Shown piece after piece: positions 43,333 to 52,141 of a stretch of 64,000 bases of DNA (within the stretch, counting starts at the first letter, position 1; each line of letters starts with the position of its first letter). The position numbers and the translations under genes were made by a program. The notes below the pieces were generated by a model that was not told the origin of the DNA, did not search any database, and saw only the letters and a list, made by a program, of their open reading frames with translations. This DNA is from Cryobacterium sp. Y57 (GTDB lineage Bacteria > Actinomycetota > Actinomycetes > Actinomycetales > Microbacteriaceae). The stretch spans positions 57,366-121,365 of the forward strand of contig NZ_PJJL01000063.1 in assembly GCF_002929505.1 (NCBI RefSeq), read 5' to 3'.

Positions 43333-44157
43333 ATGGCCAGCGCTTTGTACAATCCCATCGGCACCACCGCGCTCATCACCGGAGCGTCGAGCGGACTCGG
43401 TGTCGGGTACGCGCACGAGCTCGCCCAGCGCGGCGCGGATCTCGTGCTGGTCGCCCGCCGTCAGGCCCGCCTGGAGGCGCTCGCGGTCGACCTGGCCGAG
43501 AAATACGGCACCGTCTCCACCGTGATTCCGCTTGATCTCAGCGCAGCGGATGCCGTCCCCGAGCTGGTCTCCGACCTGCGCGAGCGGGCGATCACCATTG
43601 GCACCCTCATCAACAACGCCGGCTTCGCTACCTTCGGCACGGTTCTCGACTCCGACCAGGCACGGGAGACGGAGCAGGTCGCCCTCAATGTGCACGCACT
43701 GACCGCGCTGACCCATGCCTTTCTGCCCGATCTGGTCGAGACGGCCTCGCTGCATCCGCACACCGCAGCGCTGGTGAACCTGGCGAGCACGGCGGCGTTC
43801 CAGCCGGTGCCGCGCATGGCTGTCTACGCGGCGACCAAGGCCTACGTGCTCAGCTACACCGAGGCGGTCAGCTACGAGACCCGCCCGAGCGGCCTCAAGG
43901 TCACTGCGATCTGTCCGGGTCCCGCCGACACCGAGTTCTTCGAGATCGCCCAGGCCAGCGGCGATAAAAAGGGCACGCCACTGACGGTCGACGAGGTCAT
44001 GCGTGCCTCCTTCGCCGCTCTCGACCGGTCAGTGACGCCGTCGGTCGTACTGGTCGGCGCGCGCAACGCGCTGCTCGCCCGGATGGTCAGTATCTCCCCC
44101 CGGCGCGCCGTGCTGAACGCGGTCGGGCGCATGAACACGCCGCGCGCCGCCAGGTGA
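43333..44157 (+). CDS. Short-chain dehydrogenase/reductase
   Basis: 274 residues. Rossmann motif TGASSGLGVGYA, NADP-type RRQ after the second strand (LVLVARRQARLE), NNAGFAT, active-site Ser in LVNLASTAAFQPVPRMAVYAATKAYVLSY with Tyr-x3-Lys, and PGPADTEF. This matches the DltE-like classical SDRs of unknown substrate. The gene stands alone and is divergent from the amidase gene. Confidence 0.9.
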   Translation: MASALYNPIGTTALITGASSGLGVGYAHELAQRGADLVLVARRQARLEALAVDLAEKYGTVSTVIPLDLSAADAVPELVSDLRERAITIGTLINNAGFATFGTVLDSDQARETEQVALNVHALTALTHAFLPDLVETASLHPHTAALVNLASTAAFQPVPRMAVYAATKAYVLSYTEAVSYETRPSGLKVTAICPGPADTEFFEIAQASGDKKGTPLTVDEVMRASFAALDRSVTPSVVLVGARNALLARMVSISPRRAVLNAVGRMNTPRAAR

Positions 44158-44259
44158 CGACCTCGAGCCCTGGCAGAAAACCGACGACTAGCACCCCGGC
44201 CCCGGGCGCTTCTTCTGCTGCGCCGGGCGCCGATCATCCGAATACGCGAGACTGGACGC

Positions 44260-44913
44260 ATGCCCGATCTCACTTTGCACGGCGGCGTCGGCAGCCGTGT
44301 CGACGCCGAGATCGAAGTAAAACGATCCAGATTTCTGTGCCGCCTGGTTAGAACCGAGACAGAGGATGCGGCGCGCGCTGCGATCGATGACGCACGGAAG
44401 GCGCACTGGGGTGCTCGCCACCACTGCTCGGCATTCGTGCTCGGGTCATCCGGTGCTCCCGATCAGGTACGTCGTTCAAATGACGACGGTGAACCATCGG
44501 GAACCGCGGGGCGGCCCATGCTCGAGGCGCTGTCCGGGCGAGGTTTCGTCGACTGCGTGGCCGTCGTCACCCGCTACTTCGGTGGCACCCTTCTCGGTGC
44601 TGGCGGTCTGGTGCGCGCGTACTCCGAGGCCGTTCTCACGGCGATCGACGCGGCCCAGTCCCTGCGGTTGGTCGTGGAGCGCGAACGCCGTGAATTGTTC
44701 ACGCTCGCCCTGCCCCACGCGGATGCCGGGCGCATCGAGGCCGAGTTGCGCCAGCGTGGAGTGCTCATTTTGGGTACGCAGTATGGGCTCGACGCGGTGC
44801 TGAAGATTGCCGATGACGACGCGACGCGGCTCGCCGCGATCGTCGCTCGAGTCACGGCCGGAACCGGGGAATTGGAAGCCCTCGGCCACGAATGGGTCGA
44901 CGTCGAACGGTAA
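44260..44913 (+). CDS. YigZ/IMPACT family protein
   Basis: 217 residues. Family hallmarks are SRFLCRLVRTETEDAARAAIDDARKAHWGARHHCSAFVLG, SNDDGEPSGTAGRPMLEAL and VVTRYFGGTLLGAGGLVRAYSEA, followed by the C-terminal ferredoxin-like DUF1949 region. The fold resembles ribosomal protein S5/elongation factor G domain IV. Bacterial members have no settled function; the eukaryotic relative IMPACT controls translation via Gcn2. Confidence 0.9.
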   Translation: MPDLTLHGGVGSRVDAEIEVKRSRFLCRLVRTETEDAARAAIDDARKAHWGARHHCSAFVLGSSGAPDQVRRSNDDGEPSGTAGRPMLEALSGRGFVDCVAVVTRYFGGTLLGAGGLVRAYSEAVLTAIDAAQSLRLVVERERRELFTLALPHADAGRIEAELRQRGVLILGTQYGLDAVLKIADDDATRLAAIVARVTAGTGELEALGHEWVDVER

Positions 44914-45019
44914 CCAACGACACAAGTCCCCGAGCGCACGGGTTGCGCGCTTGGCCATGCGTCGGCAGTGGCGGTCAGGCGCGCACATCGCTGGGCACGT
45001 ACTCGCACCCGCGACTGCA

Positions 45020-45598
45020 CTACTTCAGGCTTTTCTGCAGCAGAATCGTGCCGAGCCAGCGCTCGAACTTGAACCCGACCTTGCCCATGCGGCCGATCTC
45101 GTCGAAGCCGAAGTCGCGGTGCAGCTTGATCGAGGCATCCGCTCCCTGGTCGGCGATGACGGCGATGATCTCCTTCAGACCGGCCGCTTTAGACCGTTTG
45201 ATCAGCTCGCCGAGCAGCTCGCGGCCAAGCCCCTTACCCGTCGATGCCGCGCCGAGGTAGATCGAGTTCTCCACCGTGAACCGGAACGCCTTCTTCTGTT
45301 TCCACGGGCTGACCAGGGCGTACCCGAGAATTTGACCGGCCGGTGAGACCGCGACGATGAACGGCATGCCCTGCTTGTTCAGGTAGTAGAACTTGTCGCG
45401 CCACTCGGCGAGCGTCATCGCGTCTTCGTCAAAGGTCACGGTACTGTTCGCGACGTAGTAGTTGTAGATCTCGCGGATGTGCGGCAGATCCGTTGCTCGA
45501 ACCTCGCGCATCGTGTATTCGAACGGCGCCTCGACCGCGATTTCCGGTCGCAGGTGGCGGGGCAGTCGACGACGAGGCTCGTATTCTTCCTCAAGCAC
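45020..45598 (-). CDS. GNAT-family N-acetyltransferase
   Basis: 192 residues from GTG 45598 with GGGGAG upstream. Residues from about 28 ([31 protein letters not shown]) and the acetyl-CoA loop ([22 protein letters not shown]) are typical of the phosphinothricin acetyltransferase (PAT/MnaT) branch. The end [22 protein letters not shown] supports it. The first about 25 residues are an extra Arg/Glu-rich piece. Last gene of a four-gene minus-strand operon; it overlaps the ung gene by 8 bp. Confidence 0.85.
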   Translation of the reverse strand: MLEEEYEPRRRLPRHLRPEIAVEAPFEYTMREVRATDLPHIREIYNYYVANSTVTFDEDAMTLAEWRDKFYYLNKQGMPFIVAVSPAGQILGYALVSPWKQKKAFRFTVENSIYLGAASTGKGLGRELLGELIKRSKAAGLKEIIAVIADQGADASIKLHRDFGFDEIGRMGKVGFKFERWLGTILLQKSLK

Positions 45599-46313
45599 CC
45601 GGCACTCCCCTTTCTGGTTGGTTCCAGATTACCGGAAGAGCCCACTGCACCGATGCCGCGCCCTGCAGGGTGAGCAGCCGGTTGGCGCCGCTGAACGGCT
45701 GGGAACCAAAAAAGCCGCGACGGGCTGAGAGCGGGCTCGGGTGCGCCGATGCGATGACGGGGGTAGCGCCGAGCAGGGGCCGAAGCGCACCGGCATCCTG
45801 GCCCCACAAGATGGCGACGAGCGGATGCTTGCGTTGCACGAGTGCACGGATCGCCTGGTCCGTCACGCTTTCCCAGCCGTGTCGACGATGCGATCCGGCT
45901 GCACCGGCCCGCACGCTGAGCACGCGGTTGAGCAGCAATACCCCCTGGTCAGACCACGCCGAGAGGTCACCGTGCTCGGGGCGCGGCAGGCCCAGGTCGG
46001 CCCCGAGCTCGGTGTAGATGTTGCCCAGGCTCCGCGGCACCGGCCGCACGTCGGCGTTGACGGCGAAGGCCAAACCGATCGGATGCCCCGGAGTGGGGTA
46101 CGGGTCCTGCCCGACAATGAGCACCCGTACGGCGTCGAACGGTTGTTGAAACGCGCGCAACAGATGCTCCGGCGCGGGCAACACTACGTGGCCGGCCGCC
46201 CGTTCGCTCGCCAAAAAATCACCCACCCGGGCCATATCGCCGGCCACGGGAGCGAGCACTCGCGCCCAGCCCGGGTCGATCTGCCCGGTTGCCGCGAGCG
46301 CATCGAGGTTCAT
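45591..46313 (-). CDS. ung: Uracil-DNA glycosylase
   Basis: 240 residues of family 1 UDG: water-activating D70 in [20 protein letters not shown], the uracil-binding [12 protein letters not shown] (Asn), [14 protein letters not shown] and the leucine loop [24 protein letters not shown] with the catalytic His. It excises uracil from DNA at the start of base-excision repair. It lies 7 bp after the S51-type gene and overlaps the acetyltransferase gene, so it is expressed within the operon. Confidence 0.96.
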   Translation of the reverse strand: MNLDALAATGQIDPGWARVLAPVAGDMARVGDFLASERAAGHVVLPAPEHLLRAFQQPFDAVRVLIVGQDPYPTPGHPIGLAFAVNADVRPVPRSLGNIYTELGADLGLPRPEHGDLSAWSDQGVLLLNRVLSVRAGAAGSHRRHGWESVTDQAIRALVQRKHPLVAILWGQDAGALRPLLGATPVIASAHPSPLSARRGFFGSQPFSGANRLLTLQGAASVQWALPVIWNQPERGVPGA

Positions 46314-46320
46314 GAGCCGC

Positions 46321-47028
46321 TCAGGCGCCGATGGTGCTCACGAGAACGCCACCGTCGGACTGACTGATGCGCCAGACGCTGCCGGCTCCGAGCACGCCGA
46401 GGGCGCCCTCACCGACCACGAGCACGGTATTCTCGTCGATGGCGAGGCCGCCGTCGATCAGGCCCGCCTCGGTCGCCGCGATCAGTCGGGACAGGCTGCC
46501 GGACTGGGCAGCATGCACATCGACCGTGACGTCGAGCAGGCCGATCCCCTGGGCCAGGGTGATTTCATCGAGGCCCTCCGAGACGTGTTCCGGAGTGACC
46601 TCGACGCCGCCGATACGCCAGCCGCCGATGAGGGCGCGTTCAGCAGCGATCATGGCGCCGGCCGAGAAACCGAGGTAGGGCACACCACTAGACACCTGGC
46701 GGCGAATCTCGCCGGCAATCGGCAGCAGAGCGGCCAAATAGTCGGGCGTCACGCCGCCGCCGATGATGATGCCATCGACGGCGCCCACAGCGGTCAGGGT
46801 GGCCGTGCCGCCGGGCACGAGCACGGTGCGCCGGGTCTCCACGTCGGTGCCGAGCGATGCGGCGAGCTCGTCGGCGTGCGCACTGCCCGGGCCGACAGTG
46901 ATGATCGCAACGACCGGTGCATCGCGGCCAGCCTGGCCGGCATGAGCGGTCACCTCGGACCGGAAGGTCGTGAAGACCGGAACGTCGTGCACGGGGTCTC
47001 CCCCGCCGCCGACCAGGTGCACGCTCAC
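46321..47028 (-). CDS. Peptidase S51/cyanophycinase-like protein
   Basis: 235 residues. [13 protein letters not shown] opens the glutamine-amidotransferase-like fold; [17 protein letters not shown] and the nucleophile elbow [13 protein letters not shown] (Ser) match dipeptidase E/cyanophycinase relatives. The usual acidic partner may be in the [19 protein letters not shown] segment. Substrate is unknown; there is no cyanophycin synthetase nearby. The start overlaps the phosphoribosyltransferase stop by 4 bp. Confidence 0.85.
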   Translation of the reverse strand: MSVHLVGGGGDPVHDVPVFTTFRSEVTAHAGQAGRDAPVVAIITVGPGSAHADELAASLGTDVETRRTVLVPGGTATLTAVGAVDGIIIGGGVTPDYLAALLPIAGEIRRQVSSGVPYLGFSAGAMIAAERALIGGWRIGGVEVTPEHVSEGLDEITLAQGIGLLDVTVDVHAAQSGSLSRLIAATEAGLIDGGLAIDENTVLVVGEGALGVLGAGSVWRISQSDGGVLVSTIGA

Positions 47029-47612
47029 GCGGCGACCCCGGCCGTCACGTCGGCAGGCAGGTCGGCGAGCAGGTCGGCGAGCGCTTCCGGCGCGCTACTG
47101 TCGGGCGCTCCCGCAACTGGCGCCAGCGCCGACCAGGGGAACACGATCCATTTGTCGGTCTCGCGCCAGGTGAAGTCGGGCACGTGCACCGTGCGCGGCT
47201 TGGTATACAGCGTCGCGGTGCACACCTCCATCGCGGTTTCGCCGAGCAGGCGCATGACCAGGGCGAGGGTGTGGCCAGAGTCAGAGACGTCGTCGACGAG
47301 CAAAACCCGCTTACCGGCGAGGGCCGGGGCGTCGAGCATCGGCGCCGACAGCACGGGCTCGGGCAGTCGTTCGTCGATGCCGGTGTAGAACTCCACGTTG
47401 ATGCTGCCGCAGTTCTTCGTGCCGAGCGCATACGACACAGCGCCAGCCAGCAGTAGTCCGCCGCGGGCGATGGCGATCACCACATCGGGATGAAAGCCAC
47501 TGCCCCGCACTCGAGTCGCCAGCTCACGCGACGCCGCGGCGAAGTCGGTCCACTGCAGAATTTCGCGGTCAATCACGAGCGGAGGGGACGCATCTTGGGC
47601 ATCTAGTGTCAT
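47025..47612 (-). CDS. Purine-type phosphoribosyltransferase
   Basis: 195 residues. The PRPP loop VLLVDDVSDSGHTLALVMRLL and the early VVIAIARGGLLLAGAVSYALG are typical of type I phosphoribosyltransferases of the hypoxanthine/xanthine (Gpt-like) group; WIVFPW resembles the purine-contact end. It would salvage a purine base with PRPP. The C-terminus is Ala/Asp-rich and variable. First gene of the operon with S51, ung and acetyltransferase; a 16-bp inverted repeat precedes it. Confidence 0.85.
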   Translation of the reverse strand: MTLDAQDASPPLVIDREILQWTDFAAASRELATRVRGSGFHPDVVIAIARGGLLLAGAVSYALGTKNCGSINVEFYTGIDERLPEPVLSAPMLDAPALAGKRVLLVDDVSDSGHTLALVMRLLGETAMEVCTATLYTKPRTVHVPDFTWRETDKWIVFPWSALAPVAGAPDSSAPEALADLLADLPADVTAGVAA

Positions 47613-47643
47613 CCGTCAATGCTAGCTAGGTCTGAGCGCGCAT

Positions 47644-47686
47644 GAAGCGGATGCCGCGCGGCCAACGGCAGCGCGGCATCCGCTTC
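47644..47686. repeat. 16-bp perfect inverted repeat containing GCGGATGC
   Basis: Arms 47644-47659 and 47671-47686 are perfectly complementary (GAAGCGGATGCCGCGC on the left) around an 11-base loop. It separates prpC from the phosphoribosyltransferase gene on the same strand. It lacks a U-tract, so it would be a factor-independent pause or an end-stabilising hairpin at best. Each arm contains the octamer that is abundant in this window. Confidence 0.8.
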
Positions 47687-47700
47687 GCAAGAATAGACCG

Positions 47701-48849
47701 CTACTCAACCTCACGCTGATCGAGGCCGTTATAGGCAGACAGCGGGCGAATGAGCGCGTTGCTTTTCTTCTGCTCCATGATGTGCGCGGTCCACCCGGTG
47801 ATGCGCGCCGCGACGAAGATCGGCGTGAAGGTGAGGGTATCGAAGCCCATCAGGTGGTAGGCCGGGCCCGACGGGTAGTCGAGGTTGGGCAGAATCGCCT
47901 TGCGCGTCGTCATGGCCGTCTCGAGGGCTTCGTACAGTTCGAGCAGTTCCGGCTTCTGGTAATGCTCGACCAGGGAGACGAGCGCGGCACGCATCGTCGG
48001 AACCCGCGAGTCACCGCTCTTGTAGACGCGGTGCCCGAAACCCATGATCTTGCGCTTTTCGGCGAGCGCCCGGGCCAGCCACGGTTCGGCCCGCTCGGCC
48101 GCGCCGCTGCCGAGACCGATCTCGGAGAAGGTGTGCATGACTGCTTCATTGGCGCCGCCGTGCAGGGCTCCCTTGAGCGCCCCGACGGCGCCTGTCACGG
48201 CCGAATACAAATCGGACAGGGTCGAGGTGATGACCCGCGCGGTGAACGTGGACGCGTTGAAGGAGTGCTCGGCGTAGAGAATCATCGATACGTCGAAGGC
48301 GTTGACGACGACAAGCTCCGGCACCTCGCCGAAGGCCATGTGCAGAAAATTCGCCGAATAGCCGAGGTCGTCGCGCGGTTCGACCAGATCGAGCCCGTGG
48401 CGGCGGCGCTGGTCGTAGGAGACGATCGCCGGCAGCTGGGCGAACAGGCGAATCGACTTGGCGAGCTCGGATTCCGGCGACGGATTCTCGGCCTCCGGAT
48501 CGCTCGCGCCCATGACGCTCACCGCGGTGCGCACCACATCCATCGGGTGCGCGGTGAGCGGCAGCTCGTCGATGATGCGCTTGATCACCGGGCTGAGGTG
48601 GCGCATCGACCGTTCGAGCGCCTCGAAGTCGGCGAGCTGCTGCTCTGTGGGGAGTTCGCCGTGCCAGAGCAGGTAGGCGACCTCTTCGAAGCTTTTCTTG
48701 GCCGCGAGCTCCTGCACCGGATAGCCCCGGTAGAGCAGTGAGTTGGTCTCCGGATTGACCTTGGAGACCGCGGTCGTATCGACGACGACACCGGTCAGGC
48801 CCTTGTAAATGTGCGGAGTGACATGTGGCAGTGTTTCGGTGTCAGACAT
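47701..48849 (-). CDS. prpC: 2-methylcitrate synthase
   Basis: 382 residues of the citrate synthase family: HIYKGLTGVVVDTTAVSKVNPETNSLLYRGYPVQELA, ALHGGANEAVMHTF (catalytic His), MGFGHRVYKSGDSRV (catalytic His and Arg) and late Asp/Arg in the NLDYPSGPAYHLMGFD to ARITGWTAHIMEQ segment. Co-location with prpB and prpD identifies it as the methylcitrate cycle enzyme that joins propionyl-CoA and oxaloacetate. It overlaps prpB by 8 bp. Confidence 0.95.
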   Translation of the reverse strand: MSDTETLPHVTPHIYKGLTGVVVDTTAVSKVNPETNSLLYRGYPVQELAAKKSFEEVAYLLWHGELPTEQQLADFEALERSMRHLSPVIKRIIDELPLTAHPMDVVRTAVSVMGASDPEAENPSPESELAKSIRLFAQLPAIVSYDQRRRHGLDLVEPRDDLGYSANFLHMAFGEVPELVVVNAFDVSMILYAEHSFNASTFTARVITSTLSDLYSAVTGAVGALKGALHGGANEAVMHTFSEIGLGSGAAERAEPWLARALAEKRKIMGFGHRVYKSGDSRVPTMRAALVSLVEHYQKPELLELYEALETAMTTRKAILPNLDYPSGPAYHLMGFDTLTFTPIFVAARITGWTAHIMEQKKSNALIRPLSAYNGLDQREVE

Positions 48850-49789
48850 TGTGCTCCTTCAGACCTTGCGCCGGACTGGGCGTGGAAATATGCGGGTTCA
48901 GGGTGAAATCGAAGATACCCGAATCGAACTGACTGTACGAGGCATAATCAAGCAACTCGTACAGGTCGGCTCGATGCTGCATCTCGGGCAGCATCGTGGT
49001 GAGCGAGCCCGTCTGCTCGATCGCGTCCAGTCCACGCGCCGCCGCCCCCATCGCCAGGCGCAGCAACGACACCGGAAAGATCACCAGGTTCATACCCACA
49101 TTCTCGAGCTGCTGCACGGTGTACAACTCGCCCTTGCCGAACTCGGTCATGTTGGCCAGGATCGGCACCGACACGGCTGCCCGAATCGTTTCAAACTCGG
49201 CCAGGCTGCCCATCGCCTCGGGGAAGATCGCGTCGGCCCCGGCATCCTGCAGCTGCTTGGCCCTGGTGACGGCGGCGTCCAACCCGTCAACGGCACGGAT
49301 ATCGGTGCGCGCCATCACGAGAAAGTTCGCGTCCCGGCGCGCGTCGACCGCGGCGCGGATGCGCTTGATCGCGGTATCGGCGTCCACGACCTGCTTGCCA
49401 TCGAGGTGACCGCACCGTTTCGGGTTGATCTGGTCCTCGATGTGCATGCCGGCAAGTCCCGCGTCTTCCAGGGTCTGAATCGTGCGCGCCACGTTCATCG
49501 GCTCGCCGAAACCGGTGTCGGCATCGACGATGGCCGGCAGGTCGGTCATGCGGGCGATCTGCTGCGACCGGCCGGCCACCTCGGTAAGAGTGGTCAGGCC
49601 GATGTCGGGCAGGCCGAGGTCGGCCGAGAGCACCGCGCCCGAAATGTAGACGCCCTCGAAACCCTTCTGCTGGATGAGCTTGGCCGAGAGCGGATTGAAC
49701 GCGCCGGGGTAGCGCAGAATCTTTCCGCTGGTCAGGCCAGCCCTGAGCGCGATGCGCTTGTCGGCTGCCGTCACGCTGGCGTAGAGCAT
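48842..49789 (-). CDS. prpB: Methylisocitrate lyase
   Basis: 315 residues. Isocitrate lyase superfamily motifs: SAKLIQQKGFEGVYISGAVLSADLGLPDIGL, DADTGFGEPMNVARTI, the signature IEDQINPKRCGHLDGK with catalytic Cys, and VMARTD. It splits 2-methylisocitrate into pyruvate and succinate. Its ATG overlaps the prpD stop by one base (TAATG) and its end overlaps prpC by 8 bp, giving strict translational coupling. Confidence 0.96.
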   Translation of the reverse strand: MLYASVTAADKRIALRAGLTSGKILRYPGAFNPLSAKLIQQKGFEGVYISGAVLSADLGLPDIGLTTLTEVAGRSQQIARMTDLPAIVDADTGFGEPMNVARTIQTLEDAGLAGMHIEDQINPKRCGHLDGKQVVDADTAIKRIRAAVDARRDANFLVMARTDIRAVDGLDAAVTRAKQLQDAGADAIFPEAMGSLAEFETIRAAVSVPILANMTEFGKGELYTVQQLENVGMNLVIFPVSLLRLAMGAAARGLDAIEQTGSLTTMLPEMQHRADLYELLDYASYSQFDSGIFDFTLNPHISTPSPAQGLKEHNV

Positions 49790-51324
49790 TAGAAGATTCC
49801 GTTCGGGGTGGCAATCGACGCCAGCAGTCCCGGCTTGGCCACGATGGTCAGCCCTCCGAGGTCGGCGGCACCCAGCTCCGGCAGGCGCTGGGCCAGGGCG
49901 AGGAATCGCTCAATCTCGAACTCTTCCATGACCGGCGCGGCCAACGTGCGGAACTTGTTGATGTACTCCGCGCGAGCGAACGGACGAGCGCCGAGCGGAT
50001 GCGCGTCGGCGACGGCGATCTCGTCGACCAGGCGGGTTCCATTGGTGAGTTCGATTTCGACGCGACCGCCGAAGGCTTTTTCGGCCGGATCGAGGGAGTG
50101 GTAGCGACGCGTCCATTCCGTGTCTTCGGTCGTCGTGACGGTGTTCCACAGCGCGATGGTGTCGGGGCGGCCGGCACGCTCGGGGCTGTAGGAGTCGACG
50201 TGGTTCCAGGTTCCGTCCTGCAGGGCCACCGTGAAAATATAGGGAATGGAATGGTCGAGGGTTTCGCGGCTCGCGGTGGGATCGTACTTCTGCGGGTCGT
50301 TGGCGCCGGAGCCGATCACGTAGTGCGTGTGGTGGCTGGTGTGGATGACGATGTTCTTGATCGCGCCGGCCACGAGCAATTCGGCGTGCTCGTTGTGCAG
50401 CCTGCGGGCGAGGTCGATCCAAGCCTGCGCCTGGTATTCGGCCGAGTGTTCCTTGGTATAGCTGTCGAGAATGGCGCGTTTGATGCTACCGGCCGCTGGC
50501 AGCGACACGTCGTAGGAGCCGTCTGGTCCGTCGAGCAGCCAGGCGATGACGCCGTCCTCGCCCTCGTAGATCGGGGTCGGGCTGGTCTCACCGCGCAGCG
50601 CCCGGTCGACGGCTTCGACGGCCATCTTTCCGGCGAATGCCGGCGCGTGGGCCTTCCAGGAGGAGATTTCGCCCTTGCGCGACTGACGGGTCGCGGTCGT
50701 GGTGTGCAGCGCCTGGCCGACGGCCTGAAAGATGATCTCCTTGTCGAGGCCGAGCAGGGTGCCGATGCCGGCAGCGACCGACGGGCCGAGATGGGCAACG
50801 TGGTCGATCTTGTGCGCGTGCAGGCTGATCGATTTCACCAGGTCGATTTGGATCTCGTAGCCGGTAGCGATGCCGCGAATCAGGTCGCTGCCGGTCAAGC
50901 CGCGCGGCGCAGCGAGGTGCTGGGCGACGGCGGTGATCGGTGGGATATTGTCGCCCGGGTGGGAATATTCGGCGGCCAGAAAAGTGTCGTGGTAGTCAAG
51001 TTCACGAACGGCGACGCCATTGGCCCAGGCCGCCCACTCCGGGGAAACCCGGCGTGCCGGCGCGAGGCCGAACACGGTTGCGCCATCACCACCGTTGGAA
51101 CGCGGGTGTGCCAGTGCCTGCGAGCGCGCTGCGATCACCGGGCGCCGGGTCAGGCTGGCCGCAGCCACGGAGGCATTGTCGATCACCCGGTTGATGACCA
51201 TTTCGGTCACTTCCTCGGAGACTGCGGCGGGGTCGGCGGCGACCTCGGCGATCTTCCAGGCCAGCTGGTCCTCGCGGGCCAGATTCTCGTCGCTCGTGTG
51301 AACTCGAACATGGTGCTGCTGCAC
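49789..51324 (-). CDS. prpD: 2-methylcitrate dehydratase
   Basis: 511 residues of the MmgE/PrpD family from GTG 51324. Characteristic segments: [108 protein letters not shown] and [18 protein letters not shown]. It dehydrates 2-methylcitrate without an iron-sulfur cluster. It lies 39 bp after the GntR regulator gene, which is thus first in the operon. Confidence 0.96.
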   Translation of the reverse strand: MQQHHVRVHTSDENLAREDQLAWKIAEVAADPAAVSEEVTEMVINRVIDNASVAAASLTRRPVIAARSQALAHPRSNGGDGATVFGLAPARRVSPEWAAWANGVAVRELDYHDTFLAAEYSHPGDNIPPITAVAQHLAAPRGLTGSDLIRGIATGYEIQIDLVKSISLHAHKIDHVAHLGPSVAAGIGTLLGLDKEIIFQAVGQALHTTTATRQSRKGEISSWKAHAPAFAGKMAVEAVDRALRGETSPTPIYEGEDGVIAWLLDGPDGSYDVSLPAAGSIKRAILDSYTKEHSAEYQAQAWIDLARRLHNEHAELLVAGAIKNIVIHTSHHTHYVIGSGANDPQKYDPTASRETLDHSIPYIFTVALQDGTWNHVDSYSPERAGRPDTIALWNTVTTTEDTEWTRRYHSLDPAEKAFGGRVEIELTNGTRLVDEIAVADAHPLGARPFARAEYINKFRTLAAPVMEEFEIERFLALAQRLPELGAADLGGLTIVAKPGLLASIATPNGIF

Positions 51325-51363
51325 GGTGGGTCCCTTCGTTGGTCGGCCGGAGTCGTTGATCGA

Positions 51364-52035
51364 CTACCGTTCCGAGTCCTCTTCGATCGCCGCGAGGACG
51401 CTCAAGAGGCTTTGGTGAAGATGAATATGGGTGGCATGGGCTGCCAGCGACGGATCGCCGGCAATAATGGCGTCAATAATCAGCAGGTGCTCGGCCGCTG
51501 CGGCACGTAGCCGCCGCGGGTTGCTTCGGGCCAGCCGACGGATTCGGGCCAGGTGGGTGCGTACGGCGCGCAGGGCGCCGACCAGAAAAGGATTTTCAAC
51601 GGCCGCATCGATGGCGTCTTCGAGTTCGTCGATGAGCACGTAGTAGCGGTGCACACCGATATCGCCCTGCTCCAGAAGATCAGGGGCAGTCACGAACGCA
51701 TCGCGCAGTTCTTGAAAAGGTGCGGGCTCGCGCCGAGTGGCAGCCAGGCGAATGGCCTGCACCTCGAGCGCCTGGCGCAGTTCGTACAGTTCGGAGATAC
51801 TGTCAACGGAGATGTCGGTCACCTCGAAGCCTCGACCACGGCGTCCCACGACGAGGCCGTCGGCGATCAATCGGGCCACCGCTTCGCGCAACGGAGTGCG
51901 GGATACGCCGATGCGCTCAGCCTGTTCGACTTCGAGCAGGGCGGCACCGGGGGCGAGGAGGCCATTGAGAATCTCCCCGCGCAGCTGACGGTACGCTCGC
52001 TCGCTCGCCCGAAGCGGTGCGCCTAACCTCAACAT
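51364..52035 (-). CDS. GntR-family (FadR subfamily) regulator of the prp genes
   Basis: 223 residues from ATG 52035; a GTG at 52053 would run through the TGTATACA box and is less likely. N-terminal wHTH (RAYRQLRGEILNGLLAPGAALLEVEQAERIGVSRTPLREAVARLIADGLVVGRRGRGFEV) followed by an all-helical FCD domain (ELRQALEVQAIRLAA ... HLLIIDAIIAGD), which in relatives binds an organic acid with a metal held by His residues. No ribosome-binding site precedes the ATG, so the message may be nearly leaderless. By position and operator it should control both prp operons. Confidence 0.9.
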   Translation of the reverse strand: MLRLGAPLRASERAYRQLRGEILNGLLAPGAALLEVEQAERIGVSRTPLREAVARLIADGLVVGRRGRGFEVTDISVDSISELYELRQALEVQAIRLAATRREPAPFQELRDAFVTAPDLLEQGDIGVHRYYVLIDELEDAIDAAVENPFLVGALRAVRTHLARIRRLARSNPRRLRAAAAEHLLIIDAIIAGDPSLAAHATHIHLHQSLLSVLAAIEEDSER

Positions 52036-52044
52036 TGCGGTTTC

Positions 52045-52115
52045 TGTATACACAAAAGTGATCCTATTCCACCTTGCTGGGTTATATGCAATACTTCAAG
52101 CACTCTTTGTATACA
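52045..52115. promoter_or_regulatory. Twin TGTATACA operators of the divergent prp promoters
   Basis: Two identical 8-bp palindromes, TGTATACA at 52045-52052 and 52108-52115, lie in the divergent region between the gntR and prpE starts. The form fits GntR/FadR-family operators (GTATAC core). Their centres are 63 bp apart, six helical turns at 10.5 bp per turn, so dimers on both would face the same side of DNA. Binding by the adjacent regulator is inference. Confidence 0.78.
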
Positions 52116-52141
52116 GAGAAACTTCAATGGAGAAGGTTTAC

